NCBI RefSeq assembly: GCF_031450785.1
Contig: NZ_JARTWB010000003.1
Span: 434,001 to 498,000, forward strand
Source: Caballeronia sp. LZ062
GTDB taxonomy: Bacteria > Pseudomonadota > Gammaproteobacteria > Burkholderiales > Burkholderiaceae
Length of the DNA: 64,000 bases
Direction: 5' to 3'
This document shows positions 8,994-18,720 of the stretch, in pieces; within the stretch, counting starts at the first letter, position 1, and the number at the start of each line of letters is the position of its first letter. A model generated the notes under the pieces. It had not been told where the DNA came from. It saw only the letters and a program-made list of their open reading frames with translations, and did no database searches. Both the position numbers and the translations under genes were made by a program.

Positions 8994-10013
8994 ATGACCT
9001 TCGATCACGGCGTGTTCACCGTTTCTCTCGATTTCGAGTTGCTTTGGGGCGTGCGCGAAACGCGTACCATCGAGAGTTATGGCGAGAACCTGCGCGGCGT
9101 GCGGCGCGCCATTCCCGAGATGCTTCGCGTGTTCGGTGCAAGCGGCATTCACGCGACATGGGCGACCGTAGGTTTTCTCTTTCATCGCGATGTCGCGGAA
9201 CTCAAGGCGAGCCTGCCCGATGCGCGGCCTCGATACACGCGCGCGGGCATATCGCCTTATGAGTACATCGACGCGGCGGACACGCTTGATCCGCTCTATC
9301 ACTTCGAGCCCGATCTCATCGCGCGTATTGCGCGGCAGACGGGACAGGCCATCGGCACGCATACCTATTCACACTACTATTGTCTGGAAGAAGGGCAGGG
9401 CCTGCGCGAGTTCGAAGCCGATCTCGCCTGCGCGGTCGAAGTCGCGCGCCGGGCGGGCGTGTACGTGCGAAGCATCGTGTTTCCGCGCAACCAGTGCAAC
9501 GACGCGTATCTCGCGGCGCTCGCGCAGTTCGGCGTGCTGTGCTATCGCGGCACGCAGCATGGACACGCCTACGCCGCGTCCGACAAGGCCGGTCAGAGCC
9601 GCTGGATGCGCGCGACGCGCCTGCTCGACGCGTACGTCGACGTCTCCGGCCACAATACTCATGCGCTGGAAGACTGTTATCGCTCGATGCCGTTCAATTT
9701 TCCGGCGAGCAGCTTCCTGAGGCCGTATCGACGCAAATCCGCGTGGCTCGACGGGCTGCGCCTCAAGCGCATCACCGACGCGATGACCTACGCCGCGATC
9801 AACAAGCGGCTCTACCATCTGTGGTGGCATCCGCATAACTTCGGGCGCGATACGGCGCAGAACATCGCGTTCCTGCAGCGCATTGCGGATCACTACGCGA
9901 TGTTGCGCGACAGATACGGCTTCGTGTCCCTGAACATGGAGGAACTGTGCGCGCTCGCCGCCCGGCACCGGACCGACGAGCCCGCTTACGTTACGTCCGA
10001 GGCGGCGTCGTAA
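8994..10013 (+). CDS. Polysaccharide deacetylase (NodB-like) family protein
   Basis: 339 residues. The NodB fold is indicated by the first motif SLDFELLWG (catalytic Asp), HATWATVGFLF, and the zinc motif GTHTYSHYYC (H-x3-H). C-terminal motifs such as LWWHPHNFG are also typical. Carbohydrate esterase family 4 enzymes remove N- or O-acetyl groups from GlcNAc-type residues. With no signal peptide this one may act on a precursor or be misannotated at its start. It follows the membrane protein by 30 bases and is probably co-transcribed with it. It converges with the WecA-like gene, 9 bases apart. Confidence 0.82.
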   Translation: MTFDHGVFTVSLDFELLWGVRETRTIESYGENLRGVRRAIPEMLRVFGASGIHATWATVGFLFHRDVAELKASLPDARPRYTRAGISPYEYIDAADTLDPLYHFEPDLIARIARQTGQAIGTHTYSHYYCLEEGQGLREFEADLACAVEVARRAGVYVRSIVFPRNQCNDAYLAALAQFGVLCYRGTQHGHAYAASDKAGQSRWMRATRLLDAYVDVSGHNTHALEDCYRSMPFNFPASSFLRPYRRKSAWLDGLRLKRITDAMTYAAINKRLYHLWWHPHNFGRDTAQNIAFLQRIADHYAMLRDRYGFVSLNMEELCALAARHRTDEPAYVTSEAAS

Positions 10014-10022
10014 AACGGCCGC

Positions 10023-11150
10023 CTAGCGCCGCGTTTCCTGCGACGTGGCTGGCGTGATCGTCGAATGGCCGGCGAGGAAGCGCGGCGTCCTGAAGTGCAC
10101 GATGCACGCGTAAAACCACACATAGACGCTGACGAAAACGAGGTCTGTCGCGAACAGCACGACCGGTTGATTCCAGAATAGCGACGCCGGCACGACACCC
10201 ACCGAGCACAGCACCCAGAGATACGGCGACGTGCGCGCATTGCGGCGCGCGCGCTGACGCACGTCGCGGTAATCCGCGCCCTTGAGCGCGATGCGCCGAT
10301 ACACCAGCGTATGCAGATGCACGCCGTCCGGTTCGCTGACCGGCCGTCCCCGCACCAGCTTGCGCCGGTAGATCGAGAAGACGGTCTCGAAGAGCGGATA
10401 AATGGCGACGACGGCCGCGTACCACGCCGACACCGTGGGGTGCCGCGCAATCAGGAGTACGAGCAATTCGGCCATGACGAAGCCGATGAAGTACGCGCCG
10501 CCATCGCCTAAGAAGATGGCCGCGCCCGGATAGTTCCATACGGCGAAACCGAGTATCGTGCCGATCATCGTGAGCGCAACGCTCATGATGAGCCAGTCGC
10601 CCACTTGATGCGCGACATAGCCTATCGAGCCGAAGATCAGGATCGACGATACCGACGCGAGGCCGTTCATGCCGTCGATCAGGTTGATCGCGTTGGTCAG
10701 CCCGGCCACGGTGAGCACGGTAAGCCCGATGGCAAGCGGCATGAGCGCGAGACCGCGATCGACGATAGGCAGGTCCACGCGCCCGACGACCGCGTTCAAT
10801 GCATACACGCCGCCGATTGCGCCGGCCATCGCCGCCAGAAGCCGTGCACGCGGGCTCACGCGTTTGGTGAGGTCTTCCGCGCATCCCGCGAGAAACGGTA
10901 GCCCCGCGCACGAAAGGAGCAGCAACGACTCCCCGCGCGGATTCGCGCCGAATATGCCGCCCATGACAAAGGTGACACCCGTTCCTCCTATGATTGCGAT
11001 GCCGCCGACGCGCGGCACCGGAAAGGCGTGATTTTTCTGTACTCCGGTCAGATCGTTGTCGAGCCATCTCGATCCCGCATGGCTCGTGTACTTCACGATC
11101 AAAAGAGTCAGACAAAACGATGAGAGGCAGCCGAGGGCAAGGTTCAGCAT
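10023..11150 (-). CDS. WecA/MraY-family glycosyl-1-phosphate transferase
   Basis: A 375-residue polytopic membrane enzyme of the polyprenyl-phosphate N-acetylhexosamine-1-phosphate transferase family. Signatures are NLIDGMNGLASVSS and AIFLGDGGAYFIGF, plus the C-terminal cytoplasmic loop with FSIYRRKLVRGRPVSEPDGVHLHTLVYRR, which ends in the H-x-H typical of WecA-type rather than MraY-type enzymes. It would load the first sugar phosphate onto undecaprenyl phosphate, so it is the best candidate for the initiating transferase of the surrounding polysaccharide locus. It faces away from the long spacer at 11,151-12,040, where its promoter must lie. Confidence 0.85.
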   Translation of the reverse strand: MLNLALGCLSSFCLTLLIVKYTSHAGSRWLDNDLTGVQKNHAFPVPRVGGIAIIGGTGVTFVMGGIFGANPRGESLLLLSCAGLPFLAGCAEDLTKRVSPRARLLAAMAGAIGGVYALNAVVGRVDLPIVDRGLALMPLAIGLTVLTVAGLTNAINLIDGMNGLASVSSILIFGSIGYVAHQVGDWLIMSVALTMIGTILGFAVWNYPGAAIFLGDGGAYFIGFVMAELLVLLIARHPTVSAWYAAVVAIYPLFETVFSIYRRKLVRGRPVSEPDGVHLHTLVYRRIALKGADYRDVRQRARRNARTSPYLWVLCSVGVVPASLFWNQPVVLFATDLVFVSVYVWFYACIVHFRTPRFLAGHSTITPATSQETRR

Positions 11151-12040
11151 TGTCGTTTGCTCATTTTGTCAACAGTGCGGACAGTCATTCGGTCAAGGTA
11201 TGCAGGTGCTCACGTCGGCCGCCGTTTCGTCAGAGGCCGTGCATATTAAGCAGGTGCAACAGTCCGGTTTGGCAAAAACGGCAAACCGAAAACTAAGGTC
11301 TCCGAAGTCCCATTTGTTTTGAAGAGCGTTTTTTATGATTAATCAGGGATTTCCCGCGCATACGAAGCTCTTTGGAGTCCGAATATCATCGCGCGGCTCG
11401 CGATTTAAGTGACCAGTTTTTTTGTTGACGAAATGTTGGCTAGGCCGCGTAGTGCTCCAAAATTGGCGGGTCGCAACAGCCTTCTTTTGTGCTTTAGCGA
11501 TGTGGCCGACATAACATATGTCGATGCCATGACAAGCGAACGATCATGCGATGTCATTAGCAGTCCAATAGGGAGCGGTATAACGGGGCTAAGCGCTTGC
11601 CCCGGAGGTCGTCGCCGACTGCGCTGCCACCATCGCGACGCTGGAAGGAATTCAACGTCGTGCACAGTTCGCCCCGATATACAGGTTGTCCCTAATGGTT
11701 GCGGGCTTTCCATGTTTAGATCACGAAAACGGTGCAGAAGCGCGCGTTGAAGAGCCCTAGTCCGATACGGGTTCAGGCGTGAATCGCAATACCGATTAAC
11801 CGCGCTCGCGGCGCGGTAAGATCTTAAGGAGTGCGCCCGATAATCCACGTTGATACGCCGATGAGGAACGAAAACACACCGCGTGATTGAATCCTTCCGA
11901 CGAAACAAATATCGACAGATTCGGCGCAGCGGAACCGCTTTCTTCCGGGCGGCGCGCAGGCGGTCGACCCCGCGTATAAAGGTGATAACGCACATTCCGT
12001 TTGACTTATTCCACGACGCAGCGCGCACGCGCCCAACGCC
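11151..12040. other. Long AT-richer spacer between divergent exopolysaccharide genes
   Basis: About 890 bases, visibly lower in GC than the flanking genes. Short frames exist on both strands but none encodes a recognisable or compositionally convincing protein. There is a hairpin with 7-bp arms at 11799-11817 and a palindrome TAAGATCTTA at 11817-11826, about 215-240 bases upstream of the beta-helix gene. The spacer separates divergent genes and probably holds both promoters and regulatory sites. Confidence 0.45.
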
Positions 12041-13045
12041 ATGCATACAAGAAGACTCGCGCTCAAGATGATTGCTTCAGGCGTTCTCATCAACGCGTTC
12101 GAAGAACGTCCCGCGTGGGGCGGCGACACTGTCGATGCCAGCGCGTTCGGTGTGAAAGGCGACGGCGTAAGCAATGATCGCGTGCCGCTTCAGAAGGCCA
12201 TCGACGCATCTGTCGGCAAGACACTGCTTATCAGCGGGCGGTGCCGCATCGACTCGGGCGGCATCGAACTGCGAAGCGGATCGCGTGTCCGCTTTCGCGC
12301 GGGAGCGTCCATCAAGCTGCTACGGCATGACACGCCGTTCTATCAGATCGTCCGCATCTGGGACGTGAACGACGTCGTTCTGGAAGGCGCGATGCTCGAC
12401 GGCAGCAAGGAGCTCAATGCCGCGCCCGCGAAGACGCATGAAGAGGGCTACGGCATGGGCATTTCGGTGGCGGGCAGCTCGAACGTGACGATTCGCTCGG
12501 CGACGACCATCGGATGCTGGGGCGACGGCGTGTACATCGCGAACAGTTATCGGCCGAGCGCCACGGCGCCGGATGGCATCCGTCTGATAGATCATCGTGC
12601 GGTCGGCTGCCGGCGACAAGGCGTGTCGATTATCAGCGGCAAGAACATCACCATCGAGCGCGGCGTGTGGGAAGACATTGGCGGCACCGCGCCGTCCGCG
12701 GGACTCGATATAGAACCGAATTCGAATCAGGATGTTCTGGAGAATATTCGCGTTGTCGATCCGGTCACGCGCCGTTGCAAGATCGGCATTCTCGTCTTTC
12801 TAGCGCAGTTACCCGGACCGAGAGCCAAGAATGTCGATATACAAATCTCGGGTCATCGCGATGAAAACTCGGCAGATAACGCATTCAGTGTTTCAGGACT
12901 CGATACGAAAGGCTGGACCGTTAAAGGACGCGTATCGAGCCGTGCGCCGACTTGGGTGAATTCCCGGCTTGCGTCCGTGGAAAATGTCGATTACGACAAG
13001 CGCGGTCCCGCCGTCGTCGTGACGGACCTGCGGCTTATCCGATAA
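12041..13045 (+). CDS. Exported right-handed beta-helix (pectate-lyase-3-like) protein
   Basis: 334 residues. The N-terminus has a twin-arginine pattern (TRRLALK followed by MIASGVLINAF), suggesting Tat export. The mature part begins with DASAFGVKGDGVSNDRVPLQKAID, the classic entry of pectate-lyase-3 or polygalacturonase-type beta-helices, then repeated coils rich in N-V-T-I, and an NCWGDGVYI-like stretch (here GCWGDGVYIANSY). It is a clear paralogue of the protein at 17474-18691. Such proteins in polysaccharide loci are usually depolymerases, lyases or epimerases acting on the secreted glycan. I cannot assign catalytic residues. Confidence 0.78.
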   Translation: MHTRRLALKMIASGVLINAFEERPAWGGDTVDASAFGVKGDGVSNDRVPLQKAIDASVGKTLLISGRCRIDSGGIELRSGSRVRFRAGASIKLLRHDTPFYQIVRIWDVNDVVLEGAMLDGSKELNAAPAKTHEEGYGMGISVAGSSNVTIRSATTIGCWGDGVYIANSYRPSATAPDGIRLIDHRAVGCRRQGVSIISGKNITIERGVWEDIGGTAPSAGLDIEPNSNQDVLENIRVVDPVTRRCKIGILVFLAQLPGPRAKNVDIQISGHRDENSADNAFSVSGLDTKGWTVKGRVSSRAPTWVNSRLASVENVDYDKRGPAVVVTDLRLIR

Positions 13046-13134
13046 TCGCATTCGCTCGTTGTGTGACAACGTACAGACGCGTTTCGTGCGCCGCCGCACG
13101 CTCGATAAACGAAACGATCTTCGGGAATCCTTAG

Positions 13135-14217
13135 ATGAAAGCACGGGCAATGCGATTAGGCGGCGCGCATATCACGCGCAGCGGGCATCGGACGCAGAAC
13201 TTCTTCTCGACGCCGAGCGGCTGGGCGTTCATCGCTATTGCATTGGTGATCCTGTATTTGATGGCGACGAGCCCGCGCAATGTTTCCACGCTGCTCGATC
13301 AGGACAATTACCTCGAATACTTTCGCCGCACGACGTGGGACTGGTTCGTCAGTTCCTATCATCAGCGAAGCTCGACGCTCGCTTTCGTCATAAGCACCGT
13401 GACCGAGGAATTCGGCTGGCGCGCATGGGTCGTCGGACTGAATGCGCTCGGCTTGTCGCCCGAAACCGGCGTGCGCGTGACGGTCGTGCTGCTGAATGCG
13501 GTGATTTTCATTGCGCTGCTGGAAACGCGCAGGCCGCTGGTCGGCATCTGCCTCTGGGCGCTGGTGCCGATGGCGCTCGCCACGGTCGGCACATTCCAGA
13601 TTCGTCAGGGCATGGGCTTTTCCATCGCCATGCTGTTTTCGCTGCGTTATCAGCGGCCGGTGACGGGCTGGTTACTCGCGAGTTTCATCCACACGACATT
13701 TGCCATACCCGCGTTGCTGCTCGTGGCCATTCGTGCGTGTGGCGAGCGTCGCCGGCTTTCGTTCATTTGCGCGGGCGTGACGGCCTTCGTGCTCGTGTCG
13801 TCAGCGGGATTTCTGTTCCGTAACTTCGGCGGCAGACGAATCGACGAATATTCGGGCTATCAGGACGACTTCACGATCAAGCTCGTTATCTTGCTCGTGG
13901 TCTATTCGACCGCGTCTATCGTGATGCTTTATTCGGAATGGAAAAACAGACCGAACGCGCGCGCGACCGTCTGGACCGAACTGGCGACCATGCATATCGT
14001 CCTCGTGTTCTATCTGGTGCTTGCGTTCGCGTTGTTTCCGTTCGGCAAAGGGCGCGTCTGGTACTGCGTCCAATTGCTATTGCCGTTTATTGTTGCGCAC
14101 CTGCGCTTTCGAAACGCGTTCTCGATCTGGTGGACGGCGGGCGTCTTGCTGGTGCTGTCCGCCGAGATGGCCAAGAGTTATCTCGAGGGCGTCTATGCGT
14201 ATTTCATCGGGAGCTAG
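13135..14217 (+). CDS. EpsG-like polysaccharide polymerase (Wzy-type)
   Basis: A 360-residue polytopic membrane protein with about nine to ten hydrophobic segments. It carries features of the EpsG family: LLDQDNYLEYF in the first outside loop, FQIRQGMGFSIAMLF in the middle, a following SFIHTTFAIPA, and a late KGRVWYCVQLLLPF. These polymerases join undecaprenyl-linked repeat units at the periplasmic face. It is the only polymerase candidate in the locus apart from the unassigned membrane protein at 7782. Start at 13135; an alternative ATG lies at 13150. It follows the beta-helix gene by 90 bases. Confidence 0.72.
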   Translation: MKARAMRLGGAHITRSGHRTQNFFSTPSGWAFIAIALVILYLMATSPRNVSTLLDQDNYLEYFRRTTWDWFVSSYHQRSSTLAFVISTVTEEFGWRAWVVGLNALGLSPETGVRVTVVLLNAVIFIALLETRRPLVGICLWALVPMALATVGTFQIRQGMGFSIAMLFSLRYQRPVTGWLLASFIHTTFAIPALLLVAIRACGERRRLSFICAGVTAFVLVSSAGFLFRNFGGRRIDEYSGYQDDFTIKLVILLVVYSTASIVMLYSEWKNRPNARATVWTELATMHIVLVFYLVLAFALFPFGKGRVWYCVQLLLPFIVAHLRFRNAFSIWWTAGVLLVLSAEMAKSYLEGVYAYFIGS

Positions 14218-14282
14218 GGCGATCGAAGCGGTTCGTCATCGGCTCTTAACGAAGCCGGTGACGAACGCATGGGAGAAGTGAA

Positions 14283-15389
14283 TCACGCCTTTTCAGGCGA
14301 GAACTTGCGTAGCCGTTTAGCGCCTGTTTTCGTCGCGGTCTTTTCGCCGCGCAGCACCGTGCGCAACGCGCCGAAGTCCGCGCGCACTTTCTCGATCTCG
14401 TAACGCGTGACGAGACGGCCGCCGAAGCCCGACAGAAAGTCGAGAATGCTCGCGGTCGAAATTCCGTCGAGATCGAAGAGCAGCTTGCGCTCGCGGGCCA
14501 CGCGCGCCGCTTCCCAGATCAACAGACTCACTGCGCCGCCATGCGCTTCAGTGAGCCGCGAAGAAAGCAGGTAGTACAGCGCACGATCGTCCCATACCAG
14601 GGCCGTCTCCGCCATGAGCGCGCCTTTGTCGTCGAATGCACCGAGCAGCACGCCCGAGTCGTGCTGGAGCACTTCGCCGAGCAGGCGACGCATGATGTTC
14701 GAGCCGTACACGTTGCTGCGTTTTCGCACGGCGAGATTGCCGTCGTAGAAGCGCGTGAAAGCGTCGGGGCTGTCGATCTCGCGAATCGTGAGCTGCTCGC
14801 TCGCGCGACGCACCCAGTTGCGCGTGTTGCGGCGCAAGCCGGACCAGGCCTCGCTTTCGGTTCGCTCGGCGGGAATCTCCATCGTGTAGCCGACCGACAC
14901 GTCGTAGCCATGCAGCGTGAACGCAATGGCTTCGGCTTCGGACATACGCGTGTCCATCAGTTGATGGAAGTGCGCGGTAGGCGGAAGCTTCGCGATCAGC
15001 TGGTTCGTAATATCCATGCGATAACACCACTCGCGCTCCGCGCCGCCCGACTTCTGCGGCTTGATGACGGGACCGAGCGTGCGTGTCATCGGAGGCAAAG
15101 CTGAAATGCGCCATATGCCCTTGCGCTCCAGCGTATAAGGCATCTCACCGATGACTTCATCGTTCTGCCTGACTTCGGCGACGCCCCATCTGCCGTCGGT
15201 GACGGCTTCGAGCCACCACGGTTCATGGAAGATAGATCGGGTGAAAGCGCCTTGCGGTTTCGCGTTGTCAGCCGTGCTCTTGACGCTGCTATCTTTGGCT
15301 TTCGCTTTGGGCTTGTTGGGCTTCGGTTTGGCTGGCCGGGGATTCGTCGTAACAGGTGAAGCGCTGACGGAATAGCATTCGTTATCCAT
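14283..15389 (-). CDS. FemAB/GNAT-type acyltransferase
   Basis: 368 residues. The first 50 are a low-complexity Lys/Pro/Ala tail (KPKPNKPKAKAK) of unknown purpose. The rest matches peptidoglycan-interpeptide-type acetyltransferases (Acetyltransf_6/FemAB-like): FHEPWWLEAVTDGRWGVA, a middle SGLRRNTRNWVRRASEQ segment, and AHGGAVSLLIWEAARVARERKLLFDLDGI near the C-terminus. Such proteins in capsule loci usually acylate or aminoacylate the glycan. It stands alone on the minus strand and converges with the polymerase gene. Confidence 0.75.
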   Translation of the reverse strand: MDNECYSVSASPVTTNPRPAKPKPNKPKAKAKDSSVKSTADNAKPQGAFTRSIFHEPWWLEAVTDGRWGVAEVRQNDEVIGEMPYTLERKGIWRISALPPMTRTLGPVIKPQKSGGAEREWCYRMDITNQLIAKLPPTAHFHQLMDTRMSEAEAIAFTLHGYDVSVGYTMEIPAERTESEAWSGLRRNTRNWVRRASEQLTIREIDSPDAFTRFYDGNLAVRKRSNVYGSNIMRRLLGEVLQHDSGVLLGAFDDKGALMAETALVWDDRALYYLLSSRLTEAHGGAVSLLIWEAARVARERKLLFDLDGISTASILDFLSGFGGRLVTRYEIEKVRADFGALRTVLRGEKTATKTGAKRLRKFSPEKA

Positions 15390-15785
15390 TGTCCCTCACA
15401 ACTCGGTTCATGATAGCCATGGGCTAACTACGGGCTTGCGGCAGTATCAGGATCAGGCGGTCTGCGCGCTATTCGACAACTTTCCGATGCTGGCGTGACC
15501 GGATGGAAAGCGTGATGCCGAGATCGAATGCCATAAGAGGCAATGCACATCTTTTGACGATGTCAAGTCTAGACGTCGTTCGACGTATTACGGAGTTTTA
15601 CAGCAGGGTATTGAGCATTCGCGTGAACCACTGTACGGCATCGCACGTTGCGCCCCTTGCTTCGCAATGCAAGATTTCATGCGCAGGACAGCCAACGGAT
15701 TAGCACTTGCGTGCTGCTTGTCGAAATCCTGTCGACTTGTAACGATACGGGCGATCCTAAACCACGTACGGGATTGGGCACATTC
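15390..15785. other. Intergenic region between divergent acyltransferase genes
   Basis: 396 bases between two divergently oriented acyltransferase genes. No gene recognised. It contains a perfect 14-base palindrome with two central bases, ACGTCG-TT-CGACGT, at 15573-15586, a plausible operator for a regulator of the right-hand gene about 200 bases downstream. Confidence 0.4.
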
Positions 15786-16970
15786 ATGATTGCACCAGCA
15801 TTGCAAATCGAAGTTATTAAAGCACCTGAAGAGTTCAATGCATTGCAGCACGAGTGGGAAGCGCTCTGGCGGCGCGCCAGAGGGCGTCATCACGAATCGT
15901 TCGCGGTTGCGTGGCTAAGCTGGGAGTGCGTCGCCAAGCCGCTCGGGCGTGCGCTTCGCATCATCGCAGTCCGTAGCAATGGACGGCTCGTGGCGGTCTG
16001 GCCGCTCGTTCGTTCGCGCAACCGCCTGTGGACCATCTTGCGTCCGCTGAGCCCGGAATCCGCAGACTATACGACCGTGCTTGCCGATCCGGACTACACA
16101 TCGTTCCAACTGACCGAAGCCGTATGGCGCGCGGTGCGGGAGCAATGTCCGTCCGACATCGTGCTGCTTCCTTATCTGGATCGCGACGGTGATCTCTATC
16201 GGCTTGCGTCCGCGCACGACGGGGTGATGATTGCGAATGAGCATCCGTATGCCGTCGCGCGGCTCTCGCGCGAGAGAGACTGGGAGACGTTCGCCGCGTC
16301 GCTCGGCACGTTGTCGGGAAAGAAGCCCGGCGCATTGCTCAGGCGTCTCGAGCGGCAAGGCAAGGTCGACATCCGCATTCTCGGTCCGGCCGACGCCGAC
16401 GACAACGCGCGAATGGTCGACTGGATGCTCGCCTGCAAGCGCGGTTGGGCAGAGCGCGTCGACAAGAAGGGCGCGTGGCTCTACTCGCCGCTATTTCGCA
16501 ACTATCTCGTCGCCATCCTGAATCGTCCGCCGGGGCCGGACGGTCAGCCGAGCGCGCGCATGATGGTGTTGAAGCTCGATGACAGGCCCATCGCGGCAAA
16601 CATGATCGGCATGGGGACGGACAGCATCCTTGGCGCGATGGGCGGCTTCGACCGCCAGCACAGCAAGCTCGCGCCGGGCGCCGTCACCACCGAGGCGTGG
16701 GTTCGCTGGGCTATCGAGAACCGCCTGGACTTCGATCTCGGGGTGGGGTCGGAGAGCTTCAAGCCGTATTGGAGCAAGGGAAATGTCGCGGTCGCGGTAA
16801 GCCTTCAAATCGCGCAGTCGCCGTGGGGGCGCGTTGCATTCGCGATGCAGGACGGAATGGCGAAACTCGCGGCGATCCGCAGCGGCTTGCGCCGCCCCGG
16901 TGCTAACGAATCATCGGGAAAAGATAAGGACGGCTCAGTCGAAACCCGCCTAGGCGAGACTGCCAAATAA
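15786..16970 (+). CDS. CelD/BcsL-family acetyltransferase
   Basis: 394 residues from the ATG at 15786. It belongs to the GNAT-like CelD/BcsL group: an N-terminal EFNALQHEWEALWRRA segment, then LVAVWPLVRSRNRLW, and the C-terminal acetyl-CoA domain with GVVTTEAWVRWAIENRLDFDLGVGSESFKPYW-like features (here APGAVTTEAWVRW and FDLGVGSESFK). The family acts in cellulose and exopolysaccharide modification. With the gene at 14283 it forms a divergent pair of acyltransferases, so the polymer may be acylated at more than one position. No signal peptide; cytoplasmic. Confidence 0.8.
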   Translation: MIAPALQIEVIKAPEEFNALQHEWEALWRRARGRHHESFAVAWLSWECVAKPLGRALRIIAVRSNGRLVAVWPLVRSRNRLWTILRPLSPESADYTTVLADPDYTSFQLTEAVWRAVREQCPSDIVLLPYLDRDGDLYRLASAHDGVMIANEHPYAVARLSRERDWETFAASLGTLSGKKPGALLRRLERQGKVDIRILGPADADDNARMVDWMLACKRGWAERVDKKGAWLYSPLFRNYLVAILNRPPGPDGQPSARMMVLKLDDRPIAANMIGMGTDSILGAMGGFDRQHSKLAPGAVTTEAWVRWAIENRLDFDLGVGSESFKPYWSKGNVAVAVSLQIAQSPWGRVAFAMQDGMAKLAAIRSGLRRPGANESSGKDKDGSVETRLGETAK

Positions 16971-17473
16971 TCTGAGTATTCGCCGCCGCCCAGATTATCA
17001 AGCAATTAACCAGGCGGGCGGCCGATTATCTCAGACGAATAACGCTAGCAATAATTCCACATTTCCTCATATGAGAAAACCGTCGTCTTTGAGCGACGAC
17101 GGATTAATTTCGCCATTCGCGCGAAATTAATTTGAATCGTCGGACGTAATTCCCCGCGTTTTCCCGAATCCTTTGCCAGGTGTGCGATCCACGCGCACGG
17201 GCGTCCTCGACATTTCGACTTGTCCCCGCTAGTTCGTTACAGCTCGTTACGAAACAATGCTTATTGTCATACAAGGTTATGTATCATACGAGCCCGGTAT
17301 CGGTATTAGATACCATGCTCCGCGAGCGTTATAAAGTAAGTTCGACCGGAATAAAGGTGCGCGCGGGTTTTGGGCAATCAGGCTTCCGATCAATCCGCCC
17401 AAGCTTTCCCGTCCGAGAAACCGGTCTTCGACGAACGTTCTTTCCTAGTCGCCTATCAATAACGTCAAGCACA
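16971..17473. other. Intergenic region with tandem hairpins upstream of Tat beta-helix gene
   Basis: 503 bases, AT-richer than neighbouring genes. It contains the two tandem hairpins at 17080-17131 and a third short stem GGTATC/GATACC at 17296-17314. No protein recognised; the frame open upstream of 17474 has no family character. Confidence 0.45.
17080..17131. repeat. Two tandem perfect hairpins
   Basis: Hairpin 1 has arms CCGTCGTC (17080-17087) and GACGACGG (17095-17102) with a 7-base loop. Hairpin 2 starts on the next base: ATTAATTTCGC (17103-17113) and GCGAAATTAAT (17121-17131), also with a 7-base loop. The first could terminate the acetyltransferase transcript from 110 bases upstream, but no clear U-run follows either stem. 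Confidence 0.6.
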
Positions 17474-18691
17474 ATGCCTTTTTCCAAGAAAACCGTTAAT
17501 TCCTTCCTTCCGCAAACCACTCTCAAAACCGCTTCGCAAACAGTCTCGGAACTTGAGAACGGCGTTTTCACGCGCCGCAAGTTCGTGACCGCGCTTGTCA
17601 TGGGCGCCGGCACGGCGGCACTTGCCGCGTGCGGTGGCGGCAGCAGCGCCGACGACCTCGCCGCAACCGACAAACGCTGGCGGCGCGCGTCGAGCGCCTC
17701 GAGCGCGTCGGCGGCGTCGAGCACCAGCGTGGCATCGGCGACGCAGGCTACGGCAACCTCCTCGACCTCGGGCACCGTCGTCGATGCAAGCTCGTTCGGC
17801 GTGAAGGCCGACGGCGTGACGAACGACCGCATCGCGCTGCAAAAGGCGATCGACGGCTCGGTCGGCAAGATCCTCTTGATTTCGGGCAAGGTGCGCATCG
17901 ATGCGGCTGGGCTCGATCTGCACACGAATTCGCATCTGCGCTTCGCAAGCGGCGCGTCCATCAAGCTGCTCGCGCACAACACGCCGAGCTATCAGATCCT
18001 GCGCGTGAACGACGCGGACAATGTTCAGATCGAGAACGCGACGCTCGACGGCAGCAAGGAGCTGAATTCCGCCACGAACGATCCGAACGACGGCGGCCAG
18101 GGCATGGGCATCACCATCGCCGGCAGCACGAACGTGACGATCACCTCGCCGACGACCATCAACTGCTGGGGCGACGGCATTTACATCGGCAACTCGTATC
18201 GCACGGTAACGAAGCCGAGCAGCGGGGTCACGATCACGAAGCACGTCGCGACGGGCTGCCGCCGCCAGGGTGCGACCATCACGAGCGGCAGCAACATCAC
18301 GTTCGATACGCCGACGTGGACGAATATCGGCGGCACCATGCCCTCGGCGGGTCTCGACATCGAACCGAACAACAACAACGCAGTCCTGCAGAACATCAAG
18401 GTCATCAGCCCGACGACGAACAGCTGCCATTACGGTATTCTCGTGTATCTCGGCGCGTTCCCCGGTCCGGTCGCCAAGGTCGTGTCCATCGACATCACGA
18501 ACCATCACGACAACGCGTCGAATCATGTGGCATACGAGGTCGGCGGCCTGCAACTGAACGGTCATTCGGTCACGGGCCATATCAGCAGCGACAACCCGGT
18601 GTACCTCCACTCGGCGTTCGGCTTCAGCAAGACGGACTGGGATAACGCCGGTCCGACGGTCGAAGTGACGAACATGACTTATACGCGTTAA
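17474..18691 (+). CDS. Tat-exported beta-helix lipoprotein, pectate-lyase-3-like
   Basis: 405 residues from the ATG at 17474; the frame is open further upstream but without family character. The N-terminus contains TRRKFVTALVMGAG followed by LAAC, a twin-arginine signal ending in a lipobox, so the protein is probably a Tat-exported lipoprotein anchored by that cysteine. A Ser/Ala/Thr-rich linker (about 75-100) leads into the beta-helix (DASSFGVKADGVTNDRIALQKAID). Coils contain NCWGDGIYIGNSY and SAGLDIEPNNNN. It is a paralogue of the protein at 12041-13045, both sharing VGK-x-LLISG and TLDGSKELN-type segments. Likely acts on the exopolysaccharide at the cell surface; whether lyase, hydrolase or epimerase cannot be told. 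Confidence 0.8.
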   Translation: MPFSKKTVNSFLPQTTLKTASQTVSELENGVFTRRKFVTALVMGAGTAALAACGGGSSADDLAATDKRWRRASSASSASAASSTSVASATQATATSSTSGTVVDASSFGVKADGVTNDRIALQKAIDGSVGKILLISGKVRIDAAGLDLHTNSHLRFASGASIKLLAHNTPSYQILRVNDADNVQIENATLDGSKELNSATNDPNDGGQGMGITIAGSTNVTITSPTTINCWGDGIYIGNSYRTVTKPSSGVTITKHVATGCRRQGATITSGSNITFDTPTWTNIGGTMPSAGLDIEPNNNNAVLQNIKVISPTTNSCHYGILVYLGAFPGPVAKVVSIDITNHHDNASNHVAYEVGGLQLNGHSVTGHISSDNPVYLHSAFGFSKTDWDNAGPTVEVTNMTYTR

Positions 18692-18720
18692 GCGCGCGCA
18701 GCACGCCTTTGCCGTGGACA

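Noticed and set aside
11405..12046. Minus-strand frame of 213 codons in the long spacer at 11,151-12,040
   Set aside because: Residue composition has no protein-like pattern, no family motif, and the frame overlaps short frames on both strands in AT-richer DNA.
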